Shown here piece after piece: positions 48,302 through 58,060 of a DNA stretch of 64,000 nt (the first letter of the stretch is position 1; every line of letters begins with the position of its first letter). Made by a program: the position numbers and the translations under genes. The notes beneath the pieces were generated by a model, which ran no database searches, was not told the DNA's origin, and was given only the letters and a program-made list of their open reading frames with translations. This DNA is from Calothrix membranacea FACHB-236. GTDB taxonomy: Bacteria; Cyanobacteriota; Cyanobacteriia; Cyanobacteriales; Nostocaceae. The stretch is taken from positions 62,001-126,000 of the forward strand of contig NZ_JACJPX010000014.1 of the NCBI RefSeq assembly GCF_014696315.1. Direction: 5' to 3'.

Positions 48302-48393
48302 GGAGAGGTGGCTGAGTGGTCGAAAGCGGCAGATTGCTAATCTGTTGTACGGCAGGCAACTCCGTACCGAGGGTTCGAATCCCTCCCTCTCCG
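48302..48393 (+). tRNA. trnS: tRNA-Ser (anticodon GCT)
   Basis: A 92-base class II tRNA. The acceptor arm GGAGAGG (48302-48308) pairs with CCTCTCC (48386-48392), with discriminator G at 48393. The D arm has GGCTGAGTGGTCGAAAGC, the anticodon loop TTGCTAA gives GCT, a long variable arm TACGGCAGGCAACTCCGTA follows, and the T arm is GAGGGTTCGAATCCCTC. CCA is not encoded. It reads AGC/AGU serine codons. Confidence 0.97.
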
Positions 48394-48647
48394 TTTTCCC
48401 AGCCATTAGAGGTAAGTGATGAAACTGAGTTTGCATCACTTTTTTAATTTCTTAGGGACGATAAATTTTTCTGATACTAAAAAAATACTTCTTCAACCAT
48501 AAGTATTAAAGTCGGCATAAACACCTCTATATCTTCAGGAGGATGATATTATTTATGCTTTGGAGTCTGTAAATATTAACCTAACCTGAAAATATAGTTA
48601 GAATTTTACTTTCAGACTCCTAAAGAATAGAGGAGTGAAAGTAATTT

Positions 48648-49973
48648 ATGCCAAGAATTAGTACAGCCTTAGCTTTTAGTGTAGCTACCTTAGCCGCTGG
48701 TTTTCTGTTAGGGGCTTGTAATGATACTGCTACCAACTCTAATAGTACAGGGAACACACAAGGCACTGCTACCCCAGCAGCCAATTCAACTACCACAGCT
48801 AATGCCAAGGGGTTAAAAATCGGTTCTTTACTACCGACAACTGGCGATTTGGCATCTATCGGTCAGCAGATGGTGGGTTCAGTTCCCTTGTTGGTGGATA
48901 CAGTTAATGCTTGTGGTGGCGTAAACGGTGAACCAGTCACCTTAGTACCAGTAGACGATCAAACAGATCCCAAAGCAGGTGCAGCTGGTATGACTAAACT
49001 TGCAACCTTGGATAAGGTAGCAGGTGTAGTGGGTTCCTTTGCCAGTAGCGTTTCCACTGCAGCTATCTCAGTGGCGACACCGAATAAAGTCATGTTGATT
49101 TCCCCTGGTAGCACCAGTCCTGTATTTACCGAAAAGGCTCAGAAAGGCGACTATAAGGGTTTTTGGGCGCGTACTGCACCACCAGATACTTACCAAGCAC
49201 TAGCCTTAGCGCAACTTGCTAATAAAAAAGGATTTAAACGCGTTTCTACAGTCGTGATTAATAACGACTACGGTGTTGGTTTTGAAAAAGCATTTGTACA
49301 AGCTTTTGAAAAATTAGGTGGAACAGTAGTTAATAAAGATAAACCTGTCCGCTACGATCCTAAAGCTCAGACCTTTGATACTGAGGCTGCAGCAGCTTTT
49401 GCTGGTAAACCAGAAGCAGTATTGGCGGTACTATATGCTGAAACAGGTAGTTTATTTCTCAAAGCTGCTTACCAGCAAGGCTTAACGAAAGGAGTGCAAA
49501 TTCTGCTCACTGATGGCGTGAAAGCACCCACTTTCCCAGAGCAAGTAGGCAAAGCTAGTGATGGTAAATATATTTTAACTGGTGCGATCGGTACAGTTCC
49601 TGGTTCCGATGGCAAAGCCTTGGAAGGTTTTAACAAACTCTGGAAAGAGAAAAAAGGTGGTTCTCCGGGAGAATATGCACCTCAAGCTTGGGACGCAGCT
49701 GCATTGTTAGCATTAGCCGCACAAGCCGCTAAAGAAAATACAGGTGTTGGCATTGCTAATAAAATTCGAGAAGTTTCTAATGCACCTGGTACAGAAGTTA
49801 CCGATGTTTGTGAGGGGCTAAAATTGCTCAAAGAAGGTAAAGACATTAATTACCAAGGAGCCAGCGGAAACGTTGATGTTGACGCTAATGGCGATGTCGT
49901 TGGTGTTTACGATGTCTGGACTGTAGGAGATGATGGCAAAATCAATGTGATTGATAAAGTTAGTCCTAAATAA
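48648..49973 (+). CDS. ABC transporter substrate-binding lipoprotein, amino-acid type
   Basis: A 441-residue periplasmic-binding protein of the Leu/Ile/Val-binding class (Peripla_BP_6). The signal peptide ends with the lipobox LLGAC, placing the lipid-modified Cys at residue 24, followed by an Asn/Thr-rich tether. The ligand-binding fold starts at KGLKIGSLLPTTGDLASIGQ and includes VDDQTDPKAGAAG, GSFASSVSTAAISVAT and VINNDYGVGFEKAF. No permease or ATPase genes lie beside it. It may serve a neutral amino-acid uptake system such as NatA-E, but urea or other ligands cannot be excluded. GAGGAG lies 10 bases before the ATG. Confidence 0.87.
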   Translation: MPRISTALAFSVATLAAGFLLGACNDTATNSNSTGNTQGTATPAANSTTTANAKGLKIGSLLPTTGDLASIGQQMVGSVPLLVDTVNACGGVNGEPVTLVPVDDQTDPKAGAAGMTKLATLDKVAGVVGSFASSVSTAAISVATPNKVMLISPGSTSPVFTEKAQKGDYKGFWARTAPPDTYQALALAQLANKKGFKRVSTVVINNDYGVGFEKAFVQAFEKLGGTVVNKDKPVRYDPKAQTFDTEAAAAFAGKPEAVLAVLYAETGSLFLKAAYQQGLTKGVQILLTDGVKAPTFPEQVGKASDGKYILTGAIGTVPGSDGKALEGFNKLWKEKKGGSPGEYAPQAWDAAALLALAAQAAKENTGVGIANKIREVSNAPGTEVTDVCEGLKLLKEGKDINYQGASGNVDVDANGDVVGVYDVWTVGDDGKINVIDKVSPK

Positions 49974-50044
49974 GGGCTAGTTAAAAATAAGAATTTTGAA
50001 GTGGTACGTTAATAAAAACGTAACTACCTTGCTGATTATATTGG

Positions 50045-50071
50045 AAAAGCCTGCTTAAGCAGGCTTTTTTT
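50045..50071 (+). terminator. Strong intrinsic terminator after the binding-protein gene
   Basis: AAAAGCCTGCTT and AAGCAGGCTTTT form a perfect 24-base palindrome, followed by TTT. It lies 72 bases after the stop codon. Confidence 0.9.
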
Positions 50072-50140
50072 AGCTAAACAAAATACAGTTCAAATAATAA
50101 TGAACCGCGAATACACGCCGAGAAATACAAGATGTTTAAT

Positions 50141-50222
50141 ACTAATTCAAAATTCAAAATTCTCTCTTGGAAAGTCTGAGCGGAGGAAACCTCCGCTCAG
50201 ACTTTCCGCAAAATTCAAAATT
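50141..50222. repeat. Palindrome set inside ATTCAAA heptads
   Basis: An 18-bp perfect inverted repeat (50169-50186 with 50190-50207, 3-base loop) has ATTCAAA heptads on both sides. The arms contain AGTCTGAGCGGAGG. This looks like a palindromic unit placed in a repeat tract. Confidence 0.8.
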
Positions 50223-50415
50223 AAGAAAGCTATATGTAGCAAGGGTTTTTGAGTTTGGATCTGTTGCTGAATTTTGGAGAATTTGTATAAGTTATTGGTG
50301 GTGCATTAATTGCTCAGAAATTTGACTTAGAAACCAATACGGTTCAGTTAAAAAAACTAATTGATAACAAAACCAAAAAACTAGTTGCTCAACAAAAAAA
50401 CCGAACAATAATTTT

Positions 50416-50474
50416 GGAGGGGGTTTGGGGGACGCAACCGTCACCCAATCGGGGGTTTGGGGGAGAATCCCCCA
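50416..50474. repeat. G-rich repeat GGGGGTTTGGGGG
   Basis: GGGGGTTTGGGGGA occurs twice, separated by CGCAACCGTCACCCAATC; the second copy is followed by GAATCCCCC, which can pair back with the G-run. A type often seen between cyanobacterial genes. Confidence 0.7.
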
Positions 50475-50539
50475 TTCTTCTGGCTTTTGTAATTAAGTGA
50501 CAAATCAATCACTAATGAGCTTAACCCAAGCTTATTGAC

Positions 50540-51370
50540 TTAGAAACCACTGAAGTTGTAGCCAACGCCTAACATCACACCTATATCAGTATTTTCAAAA
50601 AAGCCAGCATTGACAGCCGCAGTGGCGGTGAATTGGGCATTGAGAGGAAAATCAAAGCCACCTGAGACTAAAAAAGCGGTTTCAGAGTTATCACCAGTTT
50701 TAATTGCTGCACCTAATCCTACGTAAGGGGCAATTGGTAACGGTTCACTAAATGGATCTGCTACCTGCTGAAAGCTAAAGTCATAGGTGAGGGGAAGTAA
50801 AAATGTGGTATTGTCACCCAAAATTGCTGCTGGTCGGAAGGATATAGCATTGCTCAATCCAACTTTACTAATGACAGCAAAGTTACCATCACCTAAAGCA
50901 GAGTCACTACCACTAACACCAATGTTACCTGCAATACCAATATAGCTTCTACCACCACGGGTAGCTCTACCTGGTTCAATATCGGCTTGTGCTACTTGAG
51001 TTGTAGATGGTTGAGCCGTAGACTGTTGAACATTAGGTTCTGGTGATTGGGGAATCAAGCCAGTAGTTGAGGTAATTGCTGTACCTGGAACAGGTATTAC
51101 TATGCGAGTAGCAGTTTCCTGTGTAGCTGCGTTAGGGAACTGCTGCGGAACGGTGAAATTTGTATTTGTTTGATTAGGGGTATTCTGGCTTGTAGCGTCT
51201 AATTCAGCGGTTGATTGAATGGGAGATGCTACGCTTGTAGCAGCCTCATTTAACTGCTGAGTGGTAGAGTTATCTACTGTTTGAGCTACAGCATTTAAGC
51301 TACTACCTAAGACTGCACAAGCTGCTAAACTTGGCAAGCAAAAAACAGCTTTACGAATAATAGTATTCAC
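50540..51370 (-). CDS. Outer-membrane beta-barrel-like protein
   Basis: I prefer the GTG at 51370 (276 residues) because AAGGAG lies 5 bases before it; a GTG at 51376 overlaps that site. A signal peptide (IIRKAVFCLPSLAACAVLGS, cleavage near AVAQ) is followed by a 100-residue Thr/Gln/Pro-rich region. From residue 140 (GRSYIGIAGNIGVSG) the sequence alternates as beta strands with Gly/Asn turns, and it ends IGVMLGVGYNFSGF with a terminal Phe, as outer-membrane barrels do. About eight strands fit, an OmpW/OmpA-like size. Role unknown; a small porin or surface protein is likely. Confidence 0.75.
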   Translation of the reverse strand: MNTIIRKAVFCLPSLAACAVLGSSLNAVAQTVDNSTTQQLNEAATSVASPIQSTAELDATSQNTPNQTNTNFTVPQQFPNAATQETATRIVIPVPGTAITSTTGLIPQSPEPNVQQSTAQPSTTQVAQADIEPGRATRGGRSYIGIAGNIGVSGSDSALGDGNFAVISKVGLSNAISFRPAAILGDNTTFLLPLTYDFSFQQVADPFSEPLPIAPYVGLGAAIKTGDNSETAFLVSGGFDFPLNAQFTATAAVNAGFFENTDIGVMLGVGYNFSGF

Positions 51371-51376
51371 ATTCAC

Positions 51377-51853
51377 TCCTTACAAAATATTGCCACACAT
51401 AAATAAACGGTCTTTGATGTTAAACCAAGATTTCTTGGTAACCTTCAACCATTTAACACGAAAAAACTAATTCTCACACCCTGTATTTGACGGAATTATA
51501 CTAATCCTCTAGGCATTGTGACATTTGTCAATCAGGCTGTCTGACCTATGTCAATAAACCTCTCTTCTGGTAGAGGCTACGCCTACAGGGTAGTTAGCAG
51601 GAAAGAAAAAAGCTAAGATTTTCCATCCTCACTGGTCATTCGTAGTGTCTCACAAATAATACCAAGTTGAATAAATAATGTAATAAATACGTAGGCTAGA
51701 GGCCAGTACACCGTACTTTTTTAGTGCGAGATAGCAATGCAGAAATTTCATTCCTGGTTTCAGTAATCCCGAAAATTTTATCCTTTCCCAGCCAACAGTC
51801 AACAGTCAAAAACCAGCTATATTTTCCAGCTACTTGAGATTTAGTTAGGTGAT
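51377..51853. other. Intergenic region, 0.5 kb
   Basis: Should hold the promoter of the outer-membrane-like gene near its left end. A short palindromic element GTAGAGGCTACGCCTAC lies near 51569-51585. AGTCAAC heptads occur around 51795-51808. No gene is seen. Confidence 0.5.
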
Positions 51854-52087
51854 TTACTCATCGTTCAAGGTTTCAATTAACAAATCTACTTGCTGCTGTC
51901 GCTGCTGCAAAAAATTCTCACATTGACGCAAATTCTCGACAGCAGTTGTAAATTGTGCAAATACTGCTTCTAATTCCAAATCTCCTGTCTCAATGCGAGT
52001 AATAATTTGTTCGATTTCAGCCACCTTAGCCTCATAATTCCAAGCTGTGAAGTCATCAGAATTAGCAGGGTTCTTACGTTTAATCAT
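51854..52087 (-). CDS. xseB: Exodeoxyribonuclease VII small subunit
   Basis: A 77-residue helical protein. [20 protein letters not shown] and [20 protein letters not shown] are the two helices of the XseB hairpin (the conserved L-E-x-I-V-x-x-L-E-x-G-x-L pattern, here [14 protein letters not shown]), followed by a third coiled-coil part ending [11 protein letters not shown]. XseB binds XseA to form the single-strand-specific nuclease that trims DNA ends. The gene starts one base after the xseA stop codon, so the two are one transcription unit. Length is normal. Confidence 0.93.
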   Translation of the reverse strand: MIKRKNPANSDDFTAWNYEAKVAEIEQIITRIETGDLELEAVFAQFTTAVENLRQCENFLQQRQQQVDLLIETLNDE

Positions 52088-52088
52088 C

Positions 52089-53321
52089 CTAATCTTTTAC
52101 TTCTTTCACTTTCACTTTAACTTCTCCCTGTGCCAACTGAATCAATAACTCATCTCCGACAGTTAAGTCCCCAGCAGTTCTGGCGATCGCACCGTTTTCT
52201 TGTCTAACGACGGCGTAACCACGCTGCAATACGGCTTTTGGGTCAAGAGTAGCTAATTTTTGGCGTAACATTTCTAAATGTTGGCTAGCTTGCTGCGATC
52301 GCCTTTTTGTCACTTGGATTAATTGCTGACGCTTCCAAGCTAGCCTTTGCTTTTCTTGTTGTACTTGTCGATCTAAGCGTAAATGTTGCAGCCGATTTTG
52401 CAAAACTCGCAGCTTGTGTTCAGCAGCTTGCGTAGAGTAAAGTACTGCCTCATGTAAAGCCTCCACTCGCTGCCGATGTTGAGTGTACAATTCTGCCAGC
52501 GCTGGTACCACCATTTCTGCCGCAGCGGTGGGAGTATGTACACATACATCTGCAACTAAATCGGCTAAAGATTCATCTCGTTGATGACCTATCCCAGTAA
52601 TTACTGGTATAGAACAATTAGCTAGCGATCGCACGACTCGTTCATCATTAAAGCAAGCTAATTCCTCAACTGCGCCGCCTCCCCGGGATAAAATTAGCAC
52701 TTCGGCGCGTCCATCCCGTTCTACACGTTCAATGGCTTTAACTATGGATTCTGGCGCTTGCTCACCTTGTACTGTCGCCGGAGAAAATAAAACCTGTAGC
52801 CCTCGATACCTTTGTTTCAAGGTTCTTTGAATATCACCCCAAGCCGCAGCCGTTGGTGAAGTGATCACGGCGATGATTTGGGGGTGGGAAGGAAGCGATC
52901 GCTTTCTTTGCGGATCAAACAACCCTTCAGATAACAAGCGGTTTTTTAACTGCTGATAACGCAAAGCCTGTAAACCTGCGCCAGCAGGTAAAGCTTGCCA
53001 AACAGATAGCTGATATTCTCCTCTTTGGGGATAAACCCTGAGACTACCTAAAATAATTAATTGCTCACCAGGAATAGGAATTTGCGCTAGTTTTGCCAAT
53101 TGGCTATTCCACGCCACACATTTAATTCCAGCTGTACCATCGGGATCTTGTAAGGTGAAAAATAAACCACTGCGATGGTGATTAGCGCTGGAAACTTCTC
53201 CTGTCACCCAAACTTGTCGCAGTTGATGATCTTGTTCCAACAGCAAGCGGATGTAGTCAGTTAACCCAGCTACCGAAAGTGCAGTATCAGGAATTAAAAA
53301 GTTGGCAAAATCGGAAGTCAT
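52089..53321 (-). CDS. xseA: Exodeoxyribonuclease VII large subunit
   Basis: A 410-residue protein from the ATG at 53321; a TTG 9 codons upstream is open but less likely. The N-terminal OB-fold ([18 protein letters not shown] and [20 protein letters not shown]) binds single-stranded DNA. The central catalytic part has [34 protein letters not shown] and [19 protein letters not shown], with the conserved Asp residues. A long coiled coil (about 275-370) and a C-terminal [14 protein letters not shown] segment complete the family pattern. xseB follows at one base. The enzyme degrades single-stranded DNA from both ends into acid-soluble oligonucleotides. Confidence 0.95.
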   Translation of the reverse strand: MTSDFANFLIPDTALSVAGLTDYIRLLLEQDHQLRQVWVTGEVSSANHHRSGLFFTLQDPDGTAGIKCVAWNSQLAKLAQIPIPGEQLIILGSLRVYPQRGEYQLSVWQALPAGAGLQALRYQQLKNRLLSEGLFDPQRKRSLPSHPQIIAVITSPTAAAWGDIQRTLKQRYRGLQVLFSPATVQGEQAPESIVKAIERVERDGRAEVLILSRGGGAVEELACFNDERVVRSLANCSIPVITGIGHQRDESLADLVADVCVHTPTAAAEMVVPALAELYTQHRQRVEALHEAVLYSTQAAEHKLRVLQNRLQHLRLDRQVQQEKQRLAWKRQQLIQVTKRRSQQASQHLEMLRQKLATLDPKAVLQRGYAVVRQENGAIARTAGDLTVGDELLIQLAQGEVKVKVKEVKD

Positions 53322-53434
53322 CAAAGACGCAGCTAAAAATCTATCCAAATCCTAGCAAATCAGTGCTGGCTTACTGAAAGAATTAAAAAACGGGAGGTAC
53401 GCAGAGTGTTTTTGGCGTTTAGCAAAGCTGTTTT

Positions 53435-54931
53435 TTAACTGCGGTTATCTATTTGGGCGCGTTGTAAACTACCTGAAAAGTCAACATAAACACTTTTCCA
53501 TTCAGTAAAAACATCTAAAGCTGTAGTGCCAGCTTCTCTATGCCCGTTACCTGTTTGTTTGACACCACCAAAAGGCAAGTGTACTTCAGCACCAATAGTT
53601 GGGCCATTGATATAGGTGATACCTGCCTCAATATCTCGCATAGCAGTAAAAGCGCGGTTGATATCGCGGGTGTAGACTGAGGAAGATAGACCGTAATTGG
53701 TATCGTTGAGGACTGCGATCGCTTCTTCAAAGGAGCTAACCTCAATTAATGCGACTACTGGCCCAAATATCTCTTCGCGAGCAACCCGCATTTCTGGTGT
53801 CACATTATCCAAAATTGTCGGTTTAAAGAAGTTACCATTTTTTAATTGCCCCTCGCTGGCAATTTCTCCCCCAATTAACACTTTTGCCCTTTCTTCACGG
53901 GCAATATCTAAATATTTGCTGACTCTTTGCAGCTGCGATTCATTAATTAACGGCCCGATATCTATATCTGGATCAGTTCCAGCCCCTAAGCGTAATTTGC
54001 TGGTACGCTCGTAAAGCATGGCAGTAAATTTTTCTTTGATGTCACGATGCAGTATTAAACGGCTAGTAGCTGTACATCTTTGCCCAGTTGTGCCAAAGGC
54101 TCCCCAAACAGCACCATCTAGCGCCAGTTCCAAATCAGCATCTTCCATGACAACTTGGGCATTTTTACCACCCATTTCCAAGCAAACACGCTTGTGAGTA
54201 CGTCCGCAAGTCGCCCCAACAAATGCACCTGTTTCTGAAGAGCCGGTAAAAGATACTAAATCCACATCAGGATGCTCGACTAAGGCTTTACCGGCTTCTT
54301 CTCCCACACCATGCACTAAGTTAATTACCCCAGGTGGTAAACCTGCAGCGGCAAAAATCTCAACTAATTTAGTTGCACAAGCTGGGGTATCTTCAGCAGG
54401 TTTGAGGATTACGGTATTACCACATACCAATGCTGGCATAGCTTTCCAGCAAGGAATTGCCACTGGGAAATTCCAAGGAGTAATTAAAGCACATACCCCT
54501 ATTGGCATTCTCACCGTCATGGCAAATTTGTTAGGCATTTCTGAGGGTGTAGTTTGCCCGAATAATCGCCGCCCTTCGCCAGCAGTATAAAAAGCGCAGT
54601 CAATACCTTCTTGCACATCGCCTCTGGCTTCAGTTAAGGGTTTACCCATTTCTCGGCTGATTAACTGAGCGAGTTCTTCTTTGTGCTGAAGTAATATTTC
54701 TCCGACGCGAAAAATGTATTCTGCCCTAGCTGGGGCTGGGACTTGTCGCCAACTGCGGTAAGCTTGGCGGGCTGCGGCTACTGCTTGATTAACATCATCT
54801 GCTACGGAACGAGGGAATGTAGCAACTACTTCATTCTTATCAGCAGGGTTGCGACTTTCTAAAGTAGCTTCCCCTAAAGCACTCAACCATTCACCGTTGA
54901 TGTAATTGCGGCAACTTAAGGCAGTAGTCAT
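53435..54931 (-). CDS. NAD(P)-dependent aldehyde dehydrogenase
   Basis: A 498-residue ALDH from the ATG at 54931, chosen because GGAGGTC lies 6 bases before it; the frame is open 9 codons further. The catalytic Cys is in [13 protein letters not shown] and the general-base Glu in [12 protein letters not shown]. The cofactor part has [14 protein letters not shown] and [28 protein letters not shown] lies near the end. The EMGGKN and [10 protein letters not shown] blocks resemble the ALDH7/aminoadipic-semialdehyde group, but the substrate cannot be fixed. The neighbours (xseA, thiO/G) give no pathway hint. Confidence 0.9.
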   Translation of the reverse strand: MTTALSCRNYINGEWLSALGEATLESRNPADKNEVVATFPRSVADDVNQAVAAARQAYRSWRQVPAPARAEYIFRVGEILLQHKEELAQLISREMGKPLTEARGDVQEGIDCAFYTAGEGRRLFGQTTPSEMPNKFAMTVRMPIGVCALITPWNFPVAIPCWKAMPALVCGNTVILKPAEDTPACATKLVEIFAAAGLPPGVINLVHGVGEEAGKALVEHPDVDLVSFTGSSETGAFVGATCGRTHKRVCLEMGGKNAQVVMEDADLELALDGAVWGAFGTTGQRCTATSRLILHRDIKEKFTAMLYERTSKLRLGAGTDPDIDIGPLINESQLQRVSKYLDIAREERAKVLIGGEIASEGQLKNGNFFKPTILDNVTPEMRVAREEIFGPVVALIEVSSFEEAIAVLNDTNYGLSSSVYTRDINRAFTAMRDIEAGITYINGPTIGAEVHLPFGGVKQTGNGHREAGTTALDVFTEWKSVYVDFSGSLQRAQIDNRS

Positions 54932-55009
54932 TTTTAAGACCTCCAGCTTTACATCCACTGGAACTTTTGTACTAAGTTTGCCGTGCTTTAGAGGTTGTCG
55001 TCAAGTATT

Positions 55010-55106
55010 GGGCATGGGGAATGGGTAATGGGTAATTGGTGTTTTTTATTTTCCCCCCTGCTCCCTGCTCCCTGCCCCCTGCTTTTTCCCAATCCCCAAT
55101 CCCTAA
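55010..55106. repeat. GGGCATG/CTCCCTG heptad repeats
   Basis: GGGTAAT/GGGCATG units, then CTCCCTG and CCCAATC units, cover the spacer between thiO/G and the aldehyde dehydrogenase gene. Confidence 0.75.
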
Positions 55107-57082
55107 CTACTAATCGTCCCCGTGAGTGGTGAACTAGCACTGGCGTAATCTTTGATGGGCATTCTACCAGCTAGATATGCGAGACGACCGGCGACTGCGG
55201 CGAGATTCATTGCCCTAGCCATTGCAGCTGGATTATTAGCAAGTGCGATCGCGCTATTAATTAATAAGGCATCTGCACCTAATTCCATTGCCTGTGCTGC
55301 TTCTGAGGGCGCTCCTATACCAGCATCTACTACTACGGGTATGCGAGCATTTTCAATGATGATTTGAATATTGGCGGTTGTCTTCAATCCTTGTCCCGAA
55401 CCAATGGGAGATGCTAAAGGCATGACTGTTGCACAACCAACTTCTTCTAAGCGCTTGGCTAACATTGGGTCAGCGTTGATGTAAGGTAATACAGCAAAGC
55501 CTTCTTTAACTAGTTGTTCTGCGGCTTGCAATGTGCCGATGGGATCGGGAAGCAAATATTTAGGATCGGGGATCACTTCTAGTTTGATGAAATTATTATC
55601 TTCTTGCCCTAATAATTTCGCCATTTCACGCCCTAAACGCGCCACACGAATCGCTTCTTCTGCGGTTTGACAACCGGCGGTATTGGGTAACATCCAAATT
55701 TTCTGCCAATCGAGTGCTTCGGCTAAACCTTCATGTCCGGGTGCTTTGGTTTGTACGCGCCGCACGGCGACAGTCACAATTTGACACTCACTAGCAACAA
55801 TACTTTGCTGCATTTCCTCAATGCTGCGGTACTTCCCAGTACCAGTCATGAGGCGAGATTTAAAGGTTTTACCAGCAATAGTCAGTGGTGAATCTAGATT
55901 AGTTAATGCTGAATTATCTAAAGCAACAATGGCATGATGCCCATTGGAGAAATTAGCCGAGTGAGTAAGCATGGATGTGGAGGTAGATGTTTGAGCGAGA
56001 AAACGCGAATAATTAAAATGAGATAATAAAGGATCGGATTTTTGTTCTGAGATCAAATCGGCAATTAAAGCTGCGGTGATTGGCGCTAGCAGAATGCCAT
56101 TGCGATAATGACCAACCGCCAAGGTTAAATTTGTACAGGGGCTAGTTCCCAGAATGGGTAATTCATCTGGGGTAGCGGGGCGAAATCCCCACCAAATTTC
56201 TTCGATGGGATAATCTTGTAATTGCGGATACAGGCGGGTAGCTTGTTGGAGTAACTTTTGAATTCCTGCAGGGGTGTTGTGGGCAGTAAAATCTACATCT
56301 TCGCTAGTCGCGCCAATAATAATTGTGCGATTCCTTCTCGGAACGATGTAAGTATTTTCACCAAATAAAATGCGTTTTAAGGGTAATTCTGGCACTGATT
56401 CTGGCACCCGCAACCTGGCCATTTGCCCTTTAACTGGCCTTACAGGAAGCGGCAATAATTCATTTGCCCAAGCACCTGTAGCTAATACATAATGGGCAGC
56501 GCGCATTACTCCCGCGCTAGTTTGCACGCCCAATACTTTGCCTTGCTGCTGTAACAATCCTTCAACGGTAACCCCATCTTTGAGTTCTACGCCCAAAGAA
56601 TCCGCAGCAGCCCACAAAACCCTTGCTAAGGCGCGATTGTCAACTTGGGCATCCTCAGGATACCACCAACCACCTATTACTTCTGATGATAATCCGGGCT
56701 GATACTGCCCAATTGCAGCTTTATCCAACCAGCAAGCAGGTGATTCCCGCGCAGAGGCTACAGTTGATTTAATTCCTGCCCCACTCTCTTCATAAACTGG
56801 TGCTAAAATCCCACAAGGCCAGTACAGTGTGGATAAGCCAGTTAATTCTTCGAGTTTACGCGTCCAGTCTGAATATAAAGCACGCGATCGCCAGCATAAA
56901 TCATACATGGCTGGATCTGAGATGTTTTCCGCATCTGGCGCTAACATCCCAGCCGCCGCATGGCTAGCGGCGGCGTTAAAATCACGGCAAAGCACGGTGA
57001 CATTTGCCCCGCGCAGTTTCAGTTCCACGGCGATCGCTAAGCCAATAACGCCACCGCCAATAATTAAAATGTCACTAGTCAT
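55103..57082 (-). CDS. thiO/thiG: ThiO-ThiG fusion: glycine oxidase and thiazole synthase
   Basis: A 659-residue bifunctional protein of thiamin synthesis. Residues 1-370 are ThiO: FAD motif [40 protein letters not shown] and [12 protein letters not shown]. ThiO oxidises glycine to the imine. A linker of about 25 residues follows. Residues 395-650 are Thi[21 protein letters not shown] with the Schiff-base Lys region, [28 protein letters not shown] and [20 protein letters not shown]. ThiG builds the thiazole ring with ThiS and deoxyxylulose phosphate. This fusion is known in cyanobacteria. No TPP riboswitch is visible upstream, and the ATG lies at the edge of a GTCATTA repeat. Confidence 0.95.
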   Translation of the reverse strand: MTSDILIIGGGVIGLAIAVELKLRGANVTVLCRDFNAAASHAAAGMLAPDAENISDPAMYDLCWRSRALYSDWTRKLEELTGLSTLYWPCGILAPVYEESGAGIKSTVASARESPACWLDKAAIGQYQPGLSSEVIGGWWYPEDAQVDNRALARVLWAAADSLGVELKDGVTVEGLLQQQGKVLGVQTSAGVMRAAHYVLATGAWANELLPLPVRPVKGQMARLRVPESVPELPLKRILFGENTYIVPRRNRTIIIGATSEDVDFTAHNTPAGIQKLLQQATRLYPQLQDYPIEEIWWGFRPATPDELPILGTSPCTNLTLAVGHYRNGILLAPITAALIADLISEQKSDPLLSHFNYSRFLAQTSTSTSMLTHSANFSNGHHAIVALDNSALTNLDSPLTIAGKTFKSRLMTGTGKYRSIEEMQQSIVASECQIVTVAVRRVQTKAPGHEGLAEALDWQKIWMLPNTAGCQTAEEAIRVARLGREMAKLLGQEDNNFIKLEVIPDPKYLLPDPIGTLQAAEQLVKEGFAVLPYINADPMLAKRLEEVGCATVMPLASPIGSGQGLKTTANIQIIIENARIPVVVDAGIGAPSEAAQAMELGADALLINSAIALANNPAAMARAMNLAAVAGRLAYLAGRMPIKDYASASSPLTGTISS

Positions 57083-57180
57083 TAGTCATTAGTCATACAT
57101 TATTAGCCATTTATTATTAGTACATAACTAACAACTCATAACTAATAACTCATCACTTATAACTTATAACTCGCAACCAA
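57078..57180. repeat. GTCATTA/AACTCAT heptad repeats
   Basis: TCATTAG and ACTCATA/ACTAATA-type heptads cover the spacer upstream of the thiO/G start codon and overlap it. Confidence 0.75.
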
Positions 57181-57193
57181 TAACTAGCAACCT

Positions 57194-57559
57194 CTACCAC
57201 AATGCCCGAATAGGTTGAGAGTTTTCATTATTGCTGGTAGATTGGCTGTCTGTGGATTGGGTGTCTGTTGATTGCGCTTCTGTAGTATTTGTGTCTGAAG
57301 AACTTTCTGTCTCTGAATTTGATTCCTCAGTCGAGTTATTATTTTGGGCAACGCTGCGTTGGCTTTCTGTCGTTGAACCGTTATTCCTGCCCGCAGCTGT
57401 GCTATTAACATTAATATTAGCTGGGAGGACTTTTGAGGTTCTACCGCCTGGTGGAACGCTGGCGCTTTGTCCGCCCATCGGAAAGTTGATGCCTAGCAAT
57501 GTACCCAACAATATCGCCAAGCCTCCAGCCATCAGAATTAACGGTGTCCATCTACCCAT
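57194..57559 (-). CDS. Small membrane-anchored Ser/Thr/Asn-rich protein
   Basis: A 121-residue protein with a good ribosome site (AAGGAG, 8 bases before the ATG). The N-terminus MGRWTPLILMAGGLAILLGT is a single membrane helix or signal anchor, followed by a Gly/Pro segment (GGQSASVPPGGRTSK). Residues 50-115 are low in complexity and rich in Ser, Thr, Asn, Glu and Gln, with repeated TQSTDTQSTDSQSTS units. It ends RALW. I recognise no family. It probably has an unstructured extracytoplasmic tail. It lies alone, 110 bases upstream of thiO/G. Confidence 0.6.
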   Translation of the reverse strand: MGRWTPLILMAGGLAILLGTLLGINFPMGGQSASVPPGGRTSKVLPANINVNSTAAGRNNGSTTESQRSVAQNNNSTEESNSETESSSDTNTTEAQSTDTQSTDSQSTSNNENSQPIRALW

Positions 57560-58060
57560 CTTGTTTTGCTCCTTGTTAACCTTTGGTTATCCACTAGATT
57601 TGAGAAATTACCAAAATCTATCAAATTTTGTTTCTCTGTAATTGATTGCCATAAAACCTCAGTCAGTATGTCAGGCGAAACGCAGGTCTGTTGTAGGAGA
57701 ATGGGGAGGAAGCGAACACTGCGTTTAGTGCGCCGATTCGCTGCTGATACTTCGCCTTCTACCTTAACTTTACAGCTACTACATCTGCCACAATTCGGTG
57801 ACAGCTGATTCGCTAAACACCGCCATTGTAGAGGTCAATACCATATTGCAGCAAAGTTTGTCGTTATTTGGTTCGGCAATGGACACTATTTTACCAAGGC
57901 CTGCCAGTAAACCTTGGGGCCAAATCACCTGCTTTGGCGATCGCATACACTCATCACTTTGATTTTGAGTTAGTACGTTAGGCATTGTTGAATTACCAAA
58001 CTGGCTTTTTGTTGTATATTGGCACATCGCTTGAAAAGTTGTCTCAAATGTTCCAGTTTT
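57560..58060. other. Divergent intergenic region upstream of cimA
   Basis: A 500-bp spacer. Frames on both strands (57566-57808 and 57779-58027) translate to peptides with no recognisable family and are not called. One HIP1-like site lies near 57938-57945. No riboswitch or leader peptide for branched-chain amino acid control was recognised. Confidence 0.45.

Larger units (their letters stand above)
49974..50539. other. Intergenic region with terminator, palindrome and repeats
   Basis: Holds the terminator at 50045-50071, the 18-bp palindrome at 50169-50207 within ATTCAAA heptads, and G-rich GGGGGTTTGGGGG repeats at 50416-50474. A frame without a start codon from about 50291 (VIGGALIAQKFDLETNTVQL) continues to 50501; it may be the decayed end of a gene. 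Confidence 0.55.

Noticed and set aside
57083-57193. TPP riboswitch upstream of thiO/thiG
   Set aside because: The short spacer is filled with heptad repeats and lacks the CUGAGA-type core.
57566-58027. Two overlapping frames on opposite strands upstream of cimA
   Set aside because: Both lack a recognisable product; the spacer is better read as a divergent control region.
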